The notes below the pieces were generated by a model. It had not been told where the DNA came from, ran no database searches, and saw only the letters and a program-made list of their open reading frames with translations. The position numbers and the translations under genes are program-made. A stretch of DNA of 64,000 nucleotides from CAYVBE01 sp964572825 (lineage in GTDB: Bacteria > Planctomycetota > Brocadiia > SM23-32): the NCBI GenBank assembly GCA_964572825.1, contig CAZNGS010000012.1, positions 1-64,000 on the forward strand. Direction: 5' to 3'. The stretch's first letter is position 1; the number at the start of each line of letters is the position of its first letter. Of this stretch, positions 16,993-26,685 are shown in pieces.

Positions 16993-19900
16993 GCGTCTTC
17001 GAGCTCTTCGTGCGGCGCCGGGTCTTCACCAGTGTCCTGGTGCTCATCGCGGTCATCCTGGGCGGGCTCTCCTACGCGGGTCTCGGTCTGCGTCGGTTTC
17101 CCGAGATCGAATTCCCCATGGTCAGCGTCGTCACCCGCTATCCCGGCGGGCAGCCGGAGGACATCGAGACCAACATCACCGACACGGTCGAGGACGCCGT
17201 CAGCTCGATCTCCGACATCGAAGAGATCATGTCCTACTCCCAGCAGGGCCTGTCCCTCGTGCTGATCGAGTTTGACCTGGAGACGGACGTTGATCTGAAG
17301 GCCGTGGACGTGCAAAACGCGGTCAGCCGGGTGGGACCGGAGCTGCCGGAGGATGCGGAGGATCCGGTCGTTCAGAAGTTCGACATCGGGTCGTTCCCGG
17401 TGCTGACGCTGGCCCTGGTCGGGCCGCAGGACGTGAACGAGCTCTACCGGGTGGCCGACGAAGACCTGTCCCCCCTGGTCTCCCAGGTCTCGGGCGTGGC
17501 CGACGTCCAGCTCAGCGGCGGGCAGGACCGCGAAATACAGGTACTGGTGGACGGCCGGAAGCTGCGCAAGCACCGCCTGCCCATCGGGGCCGTCGCGGCC
17601 GCCGTCCGGCAGGCCGGGGCGGATGTGCCGGCGGGGCACATCACCCAGCCGGGGCGGGAATACACCGTCCGGGCCGCCGGCGATTTCCAGAACATCGAGC
17701 AGATCGGGCGCGTGCGCGTGCCCACGCCCGGCGAGGGCATCGTGACCGTGCGCGACCTGGCCCGGGTGGTCGACACCTACGAGGAGCGGCGCACCGTCTC
17801 GCGCTTCGACGGGCAGCCGGCCGTCGTCCTGTCCGTGCACGCCCAGAGCGACGCCAACGAGGTGGACGTGGTGGACGGTGTCCGGGCCATCCTGCCGCGC
17901 CTGCAGGGAATGTTGCCGGCCGGCGCCCGGCTGGAGGTGGCGCAGGACACCTCCGACTACGTGCGGGGTTCCCTGGCCAACGTCCGCACCAACATGGCGC
18001 TGGGCATCCTGCTGACCGCCATCGTTTTGTATCTGTTCCTGAAGTCCCTGCGCGCCACCATAATCGCCGCCGTGGCCATGCCGGCGGCCGTGATCGTCTC
18101 GTTCGTGGGGCTGCAGGCCTCCGGGTTCACCCTGAACATCATCTCGCTGACCGGTCTGGCCATCGTGATCGGCGTGCTGGTCAACAACGCCATCCTCATC
18201 CTTGAGAACGTGACCCGCCTGGTCCACCAGGGGCTGGACGCCGACGATGCTGCCGTTCAGGGCACGAAAGGCATCGCGTTGGCCATCTTCAGCTCCACGG
18301 CCACGAACCTGGTCGTTTTTCTGCCCATTGCCTTCATGGGGGAGATGATCGGGCGGTTCTTCCGGGAGCTGGGCCTTACGGTTGTTTACGCCACGGTAGT
18401 CTCCCTGGCCATCTCCTACAGCCTTACTCCCATGATGTGCGGCCTTCTGATGGGGGAGGACAGGGAGAAGCCGCACGGATTCCTGGCCTGGACGGCATGG
18501 CTGATCGGCTGGCTGGTGGACCACAGCCTGGGCCTGGTGGCGGACCTGTGGCGGGCGGCCTTCGGGGCCGTGCAGGAGGTTTACATGGGGGTGCTGGACT
18601 GGTGCCTGCGCCACCGTATACTCACGCTGACGGCGGCGGCGGGGATGTTCGTGCTTGCCGTGATGGGGTTCAGGTTGCTGGGCGGGGAGTTCATGCCCCG
18701 GTCGGACGAGGGGCGGTTCCGCATCACGGTGCAGGCGCCCAGCGGGACCCCGCTGGAGGTCACGGACCAGGTCATGCGTCGCATCGAGGAGGAGGTCAAG
18801 CAGGTGCCGCATCTGCGGCACTACTACGCCCGGGCCGGCCGGGTGAGCGGGTTCCTGGGCGGCAGCACCGAGGGGGTGCACCTGGGGGAGGTCTCCGTCA
18901 CGGTCAGCGATCGGGCCGAACGCGAGATGAGTGTGGACGAATTGATGAATCGGCTGCGCCCCAGGCTGGCCGACGTCCCCATGGTTCGAATTAAGGTCGA
19001 GGAGAGCGGCGGAGGTCCGCAGCAGTCGCCGGTCCAGGTCGAGGTAAGCGGCAATGACCTGCAGCAGATCCAGCAGACCGCCCTGCGGATCATGGACATC
19101 GTGGAGATGGTGCCGGGCACCTCTGAGGTGACCAGGTCGTGGCAGGCGGGACAGCCCCAGATGGTTCCCCGCCCCGACCGGGTGGCGCTGAACCGCCAGG
19201 GCATCGAGTGGGCACAGGTGGCCAGGGACGTCCGCGCCTACGTGGAGGGGCAGAAGGCCACGGAGTTCACGGAGGCCGACGAGAATTACGACATAGTGGT
19301 CCAGCTCCAGGAGAGCGACAGGGACTGGGTCAGCGACGTGGACCGGATGTTCGTCCACTCCAACCGCAGCGGCAATATGATACGCATCGGCCAGGTCACG
19401 GACTGGCGGGAAGAGCAGGCCCCCACCCTCATCATGCGCAAGGACCGCCAGAGGCTGGTCACCGTGGAATCCGGGTTGACCGGCACCAGGAGCCTGGATG
19501 AGGTTCTCGACGACATCCGAGCGCGCATGGATCGGGAGGTGGACCTGCCGCCCGGCGTGAAGGTGGAGTTCGGCGGCGAGGCGGAGATGATGCGCAAGAA
19601 CTTCCCGGAGATCCGTCAGGCCATGGTCGTGGCCGCCGTTCTGACTTTCCTGTGCATCGCCGGAATAGTCGAGTCCTTCGCGCTGGCGATCATCATCATC
19701 GTGGCGCTGCCCGTCTGCCTGATCGGTGTCGTGGCCGCCATGCTGCTGGCGGGGGTGGGCATGAACATATTCTCGCAGATGGCAATGGTCATCCTCATCG
19801 GCATGGTGGTCAACAACGCCATCGTCATCGTGGATTACGCCATTCGGCAGGACCGGCAGGGCAGGTCGCCGCTGGAGGCCATTCGGCGCGCCTGCGAGGT

Positions 19901-20105
19901 GCGGTTCCGAATGATCGTCATGGCCAATCTGACCACCATTGCGGCGCTGGTGCCCCTTTCCCTGGGAATGGGCTTCGCCGGCGAGGTTTTCCAGCCGCTG
20001 GCGGTGGTGGAGATGGGGGGCGTGTTCGCGGCGGGCCTGCTCTCTCTGCTGGTTATCCCGGTGGTTTACCTCATGGTTCGGGGGCGGTCAGCGCCCGGCG
20101 AGTGA
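16989..20105 (+). CDS. RND efflux pump inner membrane transporter (AcrB-like) lacking the TM4 aspartates
   Basis: A 1038-aa resistance-nodulation-division transporter of full length, with twelve membrane segments and two large periplasmic loops in the AcrB order. GTG 16989 overlaps the adaptor stop. In TM4 the AcrB motif VDDAIVVVEN is replaced by VNNAILILEN, so the proton-relay pair Asp407/Asp408 is Asn399/Asn400. In TM10 the AcrB Lys940 site is Asn942 within VVNNAIVIVDY. Nearby acidic residues remain (Glu407, Asp950). The pump is intact otherwise. Drug or lipid substrates cannot be told from sequence. Confidence 0.93.
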   Translation: MSVFELFVRRRVFTSVLVLIAVILGGLSYAGLGLRRFPEIEFPMVSVVTRYPGGQPEDIETNITDTVEDAVSSISDIEEIMSYSQQGLSLVLIEFDLETDVDLKAVDVQNAVSRVGPELPEDAEDPVVQKFDIGSFPVLTLALVGPQDVNELYRVADEDLSPLVSQVSGVADVQLSGGQDREIQVLVDGRKLRKHRLPIGAVAAAVRQAGADVPAGHITQPGREYTVRAAGDFQNIEQIGRVRVPTPGEGIVTVRDLARVVDTYEERRTVSRFDGQPAVVLSVHAQSDANEVDVVDGVRAILPRLQGMLPAGARLEVAQDTSDYVRGSLANVRTNMALGILLTAIVLYLFLKSLRATIIAAVAMPAAVIVSFVGLQASGFTLNIISLTGLAIVIGVLVNNAILILENVTRLVHQGLDADDAAVQGTKGIALAIFSSTATNLVVFLPIAFMGEMIGRFFRELGLTVVYATVVSLAISYSLTPMMCGLLMGEDREKPHGFLAWTAWLIGWLVDHSLGLVADLWRAAFGAVQEVYMGVLDWCLRHRILTLTAAAGMFVLAVMGFRLLGGEFMPRSDEGRFRITVQAPSGTPLEVTDQVMRRIEEEVKQVPHLRHYYARAGRVSGFLGGSTEGVHLGEVSVTVSDRAEREMSVDELMNRLRPRLADVPMVRIKVEESGGGPQQSPVQVEVSGNDLQQIQQTALRIMDIVEMVPGTSEVTRSWQAGQPQMVPRPDRVALNRQGIEWAQVARDVRAYVEGQKATEFTEADENYDIVVQLQESDRDWVSDVDRMFVHSNRSGNMIRIGQVTDWREEQAPTLIMRKDRQRLVTVESGLTGTRSLDEVLDDIRARMDREVDLPPGVKVEFGGEAEMMRKNFPEIRQAMVVAAVLTFLCIAGIVESFALAIIIIVALPVCLIGVVAAMLLAGVGMNIFSQMAMVILIGMVVNNAIVIVDYAIRQDRQGRSPLEAIRRACEVRFRMIVMANLTTIAALVPLSLGMGFAGEVFQPLAVVEMGGVFAAGLLSLLVIPVVYLMVRGRSAPGE

Positions 20106-20171
20106 TTTGGCGCGCCGCCTTTGCTCTCCGCATCACCGTCCCGGGAGGCTCCCCACGCGAATCGGTTGTCG

Positions 20172-22487
20172 CTAATCCAGCCCGTGCCGCTTGCGGACCA
20201 CCCATTCGGCCGTAACGCAGAGCAGGACGAGGGCGAAAAACCACCAGGGCGTCTCCCAGGGGTTGACCTTCTTATGGTGGAGCACCAGGCGTCGGCGCCG
20301 TTCCAGCTCGTCGGGAATGCGGCCGGCGCTGGCCTGGGTGTGGTAGGAGCCGCCGGTCTGAGCCGCCAGGGTCTGGAGCACGTCTTCCGCCACGTCCACC
20401 CGGTCGAACTCGGAGGCGGCCTGCCCCACCACGAACTCGAAGCTGTCCTGCCCCAGCGCCTCGCCGTTCAGGCGGGCCTGTGCGGTGGCGTGGTAAAGGC
20501 CGCTGATGGGGGGCGTCCAGGAGCCCCGGTACTGGCCCAGGCTCAGGGGCAGGGGCAAGAGCTCGACCACCGCCTCTTTCTCGCGCCGCTCTTCGCCGTC
20601 CGGGCCGTTGCGCCTGACCGGCGCGGGGTAGGTGACCCGCACCTCCACGGAGGCGTTCTCCTCCGGTTGCCTGGCGCGATCGCGCACCCGGGCGTTGAAG
20701 ACAACCACCTCGCCGGGTTCGTATTCCACCCGGGCGGGCCAGGCCCGCACGAGCTGGTCGGGGGCCATTTCGGATACGTCCCGTCCGGACAGCCAGCGCA
20801 TGGACTGGCGCCACAGACGATAGTAGGGTGAATCCCTGCCCGTGGCTTCGACCTGGAATTTCCACTTCCACGTCGTGTCGGCGCAGAGGGCTATCACCCG
20901 CCCCGAACCGTAGGCGTGCAGGGCGAGCACGGGCAGGGGGGCCCCGCCGGCCGTCTCGATGGGGTGGACCAGCAGCGCATGGGCGAGCGGTTTGAGCCCC
21001 GTCACGCGGTTGGCGCCTTCCAGGCTCACCCGGTCCTCGCCCTGAAAGAAGGGCGCGCACCCATCCAGGACGGGGTGCACCTTGCCCTCCCCGGTCAGGC
21101 TGGGATGGAAGGGTTCTTCCACGTGCCCGTCGCTCTCGCCTCCCATCGTCACCGGCAGGACATCGGCCAGGGCGCTGTCCGCGTAGCCTCCGGCACCGAA
21201 CGCGTGGTAGCCGCCCAGGGCCAGCAGGCCACCGCCTTCATCGACGAAGTCCTTGAGCAATTCGAGCTGGACCCCCGTGAACTCCTCGCGTCCGATGTCG
21301 CCCAGAACCACCACGTCGAACTCCTGGTAGTCCTCGGGTCGGGCGGGCAGCCCCCGGCTCAGGTCAACGCCGGGCTGCACGCCCTGGACCAGGAAGCGCC
21401 TGCCGCTGAGCTTGACCACGGAGCTGACCTCCAGGTTGGGATCGCTCTCCAGCGCACGGCGCAGGAAGCGATATTCGCTTCGGACGGTTCCCTCGACCAT
21501 CAGCACCCGTATGCGCGGATCGGTCACCTGGATGGTAAAGGTGCGGGAGTTGTTTTCCTTGACGGTCTCATCCTCCAGCTCGGGCAGGCGGGCCCGCATC
21601 CGCTGGATACCCACCCGCTCCGGCACGAACTCCAGCTCCACCCGCGTGGTGCCGTCGTCGGCCGGCCAGCGCACCGCGGTTTCGGCCAGATTCTCGCCTT
21701 CCTCGGTCTCCAGCAGGAGCGTCATCTCTCGCGCGGACTCGGACAGGGCGCCCAGGCCCCGCCCGGAGACCTCGATTTCGAGCCTGGCCCTGTTGTTGAC
21801 GATGAGCTGTGGGTTCTGCGGCACCGATACGATGCCCACGTCCCGGAACCGCCCCTGCTCAACCAGCCGGCCCCCCAGGGCAGCGGGAAACACGGGCACC
21901 CCCAGCATGCGCGCCGCCGCCTCGGGTTCCTCCCCCTGGGTGGACACGCCGTCGGTCAGCACCACCAGGGCAGATACGTTCGATTGGCCCACCTCTCGGA
22001 CGGCGTCCTTGAGTGCTTCGCCGAGGGCGGTGGCCTTCTGGTCGGGTTTTGCCCGGCGGAGATCGTCGGGTTCTCTTACTTCGCCGGTGACCGCGCCGAA
22101 GGTAAAAACGCGCACGTCCTGCACGCGCTTCAGCCGCCGCAGAATGTCGGTCGGCTTTTCCAGCAGGAGCGACTGTGCGGCCTCCAGTCGGGAGCTCCCC
22201 CCGGCGGCGTCCCGGATCTTCATGCTCTCCGAGACGTCCACCAGCAGGGCCACCGTCGTGCGGGTGGCCTCCGCCACGGTGAACCGCAGCACGGGCTGGA
22301 GCATGCAGACCGCCAGGGCCATTATGGTGGCTGCCCGCAGTGCCGAGAGTATCCTGAGGGCCCGCCGGGACAGTTTCTCCCGGTGCCGTCGATAGAACAG
22401 GCAGGCCGTTACGACGGCGGCCAGGGCGCCGCAGATAACCAGCAGCGCCGGCCATTCCCCCGTGAACGCCACCTCCCAGTCCTTCAT
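20172..22487 (-). CDS. VWA-domain membrane protein with amidotransferase-like domain
   Basis: A 771-aa protein. Two N-terminal membrane helices (about 14-31 and 50-68) precede a VWA domain with an intact metal site, DVSES (Asp84, Ser86, Ser88). A class I glutamine-amidotransferase-like Rossmann domain follows (about 380-560), containing FDVVVLGDIGREEF and GGGLLALGGYHAFGAGGY. It has no catalytic Cys-His-Glu triad that I can see. A beta-sandwich (about 600-720) and a last membrane helix complete it. GGGAGG precedes ATG 22487. Last gene of the DUF4159-MoxR-DUF58-BatA operon, 21 nt after its neighbour. Role is unknown; such clusters are linked to MoxR-type chaperone activity. Confidence 0.85.
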   Translation of the reverse strand: MKDWEVAFTGEWPALLVICGALAAVVTACLFYRRHREKLSRRALRILSALRAATIMALAVCMLQPVLRFTVAEATRTTVALLVDVSESMKIRDAAGGSSRLEAAQSLLLEKPTDILRRLKRVQDVRVFTFGAVTGEVREPDDLRRAKPDQKATALGEALKDAVREVGQSNVSALVVLTDGVSTQGEEPEAAARMLGVPVFPAALGGRLVEQGRFRDVGIVSVPQNPQLIVNNRARLEIEVSGRGLGALSESAREMTLLLETEEGENLAETAVRWPADDGTTRVELEFVPERVGIQRMRARLPELEDETVKENNSRTFTIQVTDPRIRVLMVEGTVRSEYRFLRRALESDPNLEVSSVVKLSGRRFLVQGVQPGVDLSRGLPARPEDYQEFDVVVLGDIGREEFTGVQLELLKDFVDEGGGLLALGGYHAFGAGGYADSALADVLPVTMGGESDGHVEEPFHPSLTGEGKVHPVLDGCAPFFQGEDRVSLEGANRVTGLKPLAHALLVHPIETAGGAPLPVLALHAYGSGRVIALCADTTWKWKFQVEATGRDSPYYRLWRQSMRWLSGRDVSEMAPDQLVRAWPARVEYEPGEVVVFNARVRDRARQPEENASVEVRVTYPAPVRRNGPDGEERREKEAVVELLPLPLSLGQYRGSWTPPISGLYHATAQARLNGEALGQDSFEFVVGQAASEFDRVDVAEDVLQTLAAQTGGSYHTQASAGRIPDELERRRRLVLHHKKVNPWETPWWFFALVLLCVTAEWVVRKRHGLD

Positions 22488-22508
22488 CTGTGGCCTCCCG
22501 ACGGCTCT

Positions 22509-24593
22509 TCAGCGCTCAATGAGTTTGTTTCCGACGTAGCTCTCTGCGACGGCCAGCGCGATGGCCAGCGCGAACAGGTAATTCCACAGGGGCAGGCCGT
22601 GCCGCTGACGGCGCACGAGCTGTCGGAGCCTGTCGGCGTCCCGGACCACCTGCACCTGCCTGGCCCCCAGCATATCGGCCACCTCCTCCGGCGCGATGCG
22701 GTCGAACTGGCTTTCCGCGGGGTCCACGTTGACGGCGAAGAGCCGGCGGCGTTCCTCGCCGTCCACGGAGTAAACCGCCCGATATATGCCCGGAACGGCC
22801 GTCCCGCCGAACACCACCCGGCGGGCATTGTCCGGGGCGGGGGTCAGTGTCGTCAGCGGTTCTTCCTCGTCTCCGGGGCCGTAGAAGGCGACCTCCGGTG
22901 GCTGCTGGGTCTCCGGGAGTTTCAACACGTAGGGCATGCCCACCGTCACGGCGGCAACGCGCTCCGCCGGCCGGCCGCAGTAGTAGACCATCTGGTGCAG
23001 CAATGGCAGGTAGAGCGCGCGAGCGGGAAGGTTGCCCCAGTCCATGTCCGCCGCCGTGGCGCAGAGCAGTACGATGCCCGCCCCGACCCCGCGCTCCAGC
23101 AGCAGGGGTCCGGCGTCCGAGGCGGCCAGAACCGCGGCGTCTTCGGCCGGTTCCACGGCTATGCAGCGTTCCACGCGCACCCGCCGGGCATCTACGTGCT
23201 CCGCCAGGCTACGGAGCACGGGGTGCGCCCTGTTGAGGTGGCTCAGGGCTGCCCCGTCCGGCGTGTCCACGACCCGGCCCAGGATGCCGGGCAGCAGCTC
23301 GGTGCCGAGGGCGGCGTTGTAGGACGCCACGTCCACGCGGTCCCCCAGGAAGACGATCAGCCCCCCGCCGTCCCCGACGAAGCGCTGAAGCGCGGCGGCC
23401 ACCCGCTCCCCGAAGCGGGGGACGTTGGCCAGCAGCACGCAGGCGTAATCCTCCAGCGGAGTTCGGCCCAGCTCGGCGGCGGTCACTGTCCTGACTGCCA
23501 GCGGCGAGAGAGTGGCGCCGCCCGGCGCCGGCGCTTTGAGCGCCAGTTCGGCGTAGATGGTCTCGTCCATGAAGGGGGCTGCGGACGGGTCGCCGTTAAC
23601 CAGCAGGACGGGCAGCTCCTCCCTGACTCTGGCCGCCAGGTAGCGCGCGTTGTCCGCCAGCAGTTGGTCCGGTTCCAGCCGGGCCTCGACGACGGCGTAG
23701 CCGGTCTGGCCGAACACGTGCCGCAGGACCGTGCCTATGCGCGCCCCGGGGGCGAGCGCCACCTCCTCCTCGCCCATCTTCTCCCCGTTGACCAGGAGGC
23801 TCAGCCGCTTGTTCAGATTCTCGGGGCCGGTGTTGCTCACGGTGCAGAGGACCTCGGAGGCGGCGCCCGCCACCTGCACGTTGAGCCCGAATCGGGCGCT
23901 CTCCAGAGTCAGGTTCTCGCCCATCGCATCGCCCACGTCGATCAGGTACAGGGGCGTCTCCGGTCCGATTCGGTCCGCCAGCTCGCGGACGGCCGGGGTC
24001 CAGGAGAGGCGCTGGAAATCGCTGATGACGTAGAGCTCCTTCTGCGGCTGGCGGCTCTCGGCCAGGGCCTTCACGGCGCGGCCCAGCGCCCCGGCGGCAG
24101 GAGCCGTCCCGTATCCGCACTCGATGGAGTCCAGGCGGGCGCGCAGGCCCGACAGACCCGTGGTAAACTCGGCCGGTGTGTCCTGGGGGTCGTCGAACAG
24201 GGCGATGCCCGCCGAGTCCCCGTGCCGGAGGCCGGACAGTATCTCCACTGCCGCCCCGGTGGCGCGGTCGAAACGGGCCATGCCCCCCCTGACGGCCCGC
24301 ATCGAGTAGGTGTTGTCCAGCACGATGGCTGCGGCGGCCGGCACATTCTCCGCCCGGAAGGTCTGCGAGCGCAGCATGGGCCGATACAGCGCCCCGATCA
24401 GCGCTGCCAGCAGGAAGATGCGCAGCGCCAGCAGGAGCAGCTCCTTCAGCCGGTGGCGCCGGGCCACACGCTGGTCCACCATCTGGACGAAGCGCAGCGT
24501 GCTGAAGGGCACGCGCCTGGCCTTCCGGCGGTAAACCAGGTGGATGATGACCGGGACGGCCAGCGAGGCCCAGAAAAGGTGCAGGTATGTCAT
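22509..24593 (-). CDS. BatA-domain VWA membrane protein
   Basis: A 694-aa protein. The N-terminal BatA signature (about residues 1-85) has a first membrane helix, VYRRKARRVPFSTLRFV, and a second helix near 55-70. The VWA domain follows, but its metal site reads DNTYS, with Thr where Ser is usual. A carboxyl amidotransferase-like region (about 340-480) and a C-terminal membrane helix (about 668-686) are visible. It is translated from ATG 24593, 33 nt after the DUF58 gene. It forms a pair with the downstream VWA protein and probably an interacting membrane complex with it. Confidence 0.85.
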   Translation of the reverse strand: MTYLHLFWASLAVPVIIHLVYRRKARRVPFSTLRFVQMVDQRVARRHRLKELLLLALRIFLLAALIGALYRPMLRSQTFRAENVPAAAAIVLDNTYSMRAVRGGMARFDRATGAAVEILSGLRHGDSAGIALFDDPQDTPAEFTTGLSGLRARLDSIECGYGTAPAAGALGRAVKALAESRQPQKELYVISDFQRLSWTPAVRELADRIGPETPLYLIDVGDAMGENLTLESARFGLNVQVAGAASEVLCTVSNTGPENLNKRLSLLVNGEKMGEEEVALAPGARIGTVLRHVFGQTGYAVVEARLEPDQLLADNARYLAARVREELPVLLVNGDPSAAPFMDETIYAELALKAPAPGGATLSPLAVRTVTAAELGRTPLEDYACVLLANVPRFGERVAAALQRFVGDGGGLIVFLGDRVDVASYNAALGTELLPGILGRVVDTPDGAALSHLNRAHPVLRSLAEHVDARRVRVERCIAVEPAEDAAVLAASDAGPLLLERGVGAGIVLLCATAADMDWGNLPARALYLPLLHQMVYYCGRPAERVAAVTVGMPYVLKLPETQQPPEVAFYGPGDEEEPLTTLTPAPDNARRVVFGGTAVPGIYRAVYSVDGEERRRLFAVNVDPAESQFDRIAPEEVADMLGARQVQVVRDADRLRQLVRRQRHGLPLWNYLFALAIALAVAESYVGNKLIER

Positions 24594-24626
24594 GACTTCT
24601 TCAGGCTGTATTCCATCGCGCCGGGG

Positions 24627-25526
24627 TCAACGGTACCGCTCCCGCCGGTCCAGGTAGGAGGCGAGCATCAGCTCAAACGGCAGGTCCGTGGTGACGAGTT
24701 CGTAGTCTATCCGGGCGGCGGAGCATTCGGCCCGGTAGCGCCGGACGAAGTTCTGGAACTGCCTCTGGTAGTCCTGTCGGATCACGTCCGCCCGCACCTG
24801 CATCGTGCGACCGGTCTCCAGGTCGAGAAGCTCGACCAGCCCCTCGAAGGGCAGGTTCTGTTCGGCGGGATGGAAGACGTTGAACACGATCACTTCGTTC
24901 CGGTCGTGGCGGAAGTGGTTGAGCGCGTTCATGACCTGTTCCTGCTCGTCGATCAGGTCGCTGATGACGATGACCAGGCCCCGGCGCGTGGTGCTCTCCG
25001 CGATGGCGTGGAGGCTGGGCGCGATGCCGGTCTCGCCCTCGGCTTCGGCCTTCTCCAACTGCTCCAGCATGAACTTCATGTGGCCGGGGCTGTTGCGGGC
25101 GGGGATGCGGGCGCGGACATCGCGTCCGAACAGGACCAGACCGACCTGGTCCCTCTGCTGGATCATCAGGTAGGTCAGGGCGGCCGCCAGGTAGCGGGCG
25201 TAGTCGAACTTGGTCAGCTCCTCCTCCCCGAACTGCATCGATCCGCTGGCGTCGAGCAGGAGGGTGCAGGTCAGGTTTGTCTCCTCCTCGTACTGGCGCA
25301 CGTAGCGCTTGTCCGTGCGGGCGTAGACCCGCCAGTCGAAATGCTTCAGGTCGTCTCCGGGCATGTACTCGCGGTACTCGGCGAACTCGGAGCTGAAGCC
25401 TTTGAACGGGCTCCTGTGCAGGCCGCTGATGTAACCCTCGACCACGGTGCGAGCCAGGAGCTGGAGGTTCTTGACGCGGGCCAGCTTCCGGGGGTCGTAG
25501 AATTTGCTCTTGAATGCGGCACGCAT
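24627..25526 (-). CDS. DUF58 domain protein (VWA-like)
   Basis: A 299-aa soluble protein. It has the DUF58 core, FSEFAEYREYMPGDDLKHFDWRVYARTDK-type residues (about 45-75), then a VWA-like fold with DASGS. It is shorter than many DUF58 proteins because the N-terminal membrane helices are absent. DUF58 proteins sit next to MoxR ATPases in most bacteria. The gene follows the MoxR gene by 45 nt. The ribosome site is weak at ATG 25526. Confidence 0.88.
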   Translation of the reverse strand: MRAAFKSKFYDPRKLARVKNLQLLARTVVEGYISGLHRSPFKGFSSEFAEYREYMPGDDLKHFDWRVYARTDKRYVRQYEEETNLTCTLLLDASGSMQFGEEELTKFDYARYLAAALTYLMIQQRDQVGLVLFGRDVRARIPARNSPGHMKFMLEQLEKAEAEGETGIAPSLHAIAESTTRRGLVIVISDLIDEQEQVMNALNHFRHDRNEVIVFNVFHPAEQNLPFEGLVELLDLETGRTMQVRADVIRQDYQRQFQNFVRRYRAECSAARIDYELVTTDLPFELMLASYLDRRERYR

Positions 25527-25571
25527 CGGCCGATTGCTCGAGTGGTGTTTCGCGGCCCAACGGGACTACTC

Positions 25572-26639
25572 TTACTCGCCCCGCCCCCTGCGGGCGTAGG
25601 CGTTCTCATCCGGCTCGGAGACGGTCTCCAGCAGGTGGTCGATGATGTCCTCGACGTCGATGCCCTCGCTGTCGGCATTGAAGTTGGTGAAGATCCGGTG
25701 CCGCATCACGGGGTGGGCCACGGCCCGCACGTCCGAGCAGGAGACGTTGAAGCGGCCGTCGATGAGGGCGAGCGTCTTGGCGCCCAGCACCAGGTACTGT
25801 CCGGCACGGGGCCCGGCGCCCCACTCCACGTAACGGCGCGTGAAATCCAGCGCCTCCTCGCAGTCCGGCCGCGTGGCCCGCACCAGGCTGGCCACGTAGC
25901 CCAGCACGTGATCGCTGACCGGCATGCGCCGGACGATCTCCTGGACCTGCTTTATCTGCCGGCCGTCCATCACCGGGTCCGGTTCCGGCAGGGAGTCGGT
26001 TGTGGTGACCTTGAAGATGCGTATCTCCTCGTCCCGGCCGGGGTAGTCGATCAGGATGTTCAGCATGAAGCGGTCGAGCTGGGCCTCCGGCAGGGGATAG
26101 GTGCCCTCCTGCTCGATGGGATTCTGGGTGGCCAGCACGAAGAACGGTTGCTCGATCCCGTGCGTCTCGCCGGCCACGGTCACGCCGTATTCCTGCATGG
26201 ATTCCAGGAGCGCCGCCTGGGTCTTCGGGGGGGTCCGGTTAATCTCGTCCGCCAGCAGGATGTTGGTGAAGATCGGCCCCGGCACGAACCGGAACCTGCG
26301 CTCGTGGGTGCCCGGCTCGATGTCCAGAATCTCCGTCCCCGTGATGTCGCTGGGCATGAGGTCGGGGGTGAACTGGATGCGCTTGAAGTCCAGACGCAGC
26401 GCCTTCGCCAGGGTGCGCACGATCAGGGTCTTGGCCAGTCCCGGCACCCCGATTACCAGGCAATGCCCCCGGCAGAAGAGGGTGACCAGAATCTGCTCCA
26501 GCACCTCCTCCTGGCCGATGATGACCTTCTTTATCTCCTTCAGCAACGTGCGGCGCAGAGCGCCGAGCTGCTCGACCAGTTGGGCGTCCCGGTCGCGCCG
26601 CTCCGTTCGTTTTGTCCCGCTGGGTCTGCCGTCCGTCAA
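25572..26639 (-). CDS. MoxR-family AAA+ ATPase
   Basis: A 355-aa AAA+ chaperone-like ATPase. A Walker A-like GVPGLAKT, Walker B-like LLADEINR, sensor-1 ATQNP and the C-terminal lid domain identify it. MoxR ATPases are thought to help fold or activate partner proteins that carry VWA domains, and three VWA-fold genes lie directly downstream. The start is TTG 26639 with GGGGGAG about 8 nt upstream; no ATG is available before the conserved IIGQEEV. Confidence 0.93.
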   Translation of the reverse strand: MTDGRPSGTKRTERRDRDAQLVEQLGALRRTLLKEIKKVIIGQEEVLEQILVTLFCRGHCLVIGVPGLAKTLIVRTLAKALRLDFKRIQFTPDLMPSDITGTEILDIEPGTHERRFRFVPGPIFTNILLADEINRTPPKTQAALLESMQEYGVTVAGETHGIEQPFFVLATQNPIEQEGTYPLPEAQLDRFMLNILIDYPGRDEEIRIFKVTTTDSLPEPDPVMDGRQIKQVQEIVRRMPVSDHVLGYVASLVRATRPDCEEALDFTRRYVEWGAGPRAGQYLVLGAKTLALIDGRFNVSCSDVRAVAHPVMRHRIFTNFNADSEGIDVEDIIDHLLETVSEPDENAYARRGRGE

Positions 26640-26685
26640 GGTCAGGTGCTCCCCCGAGGAAGTCTTGCGGAGTCCGGGGTGGCCG

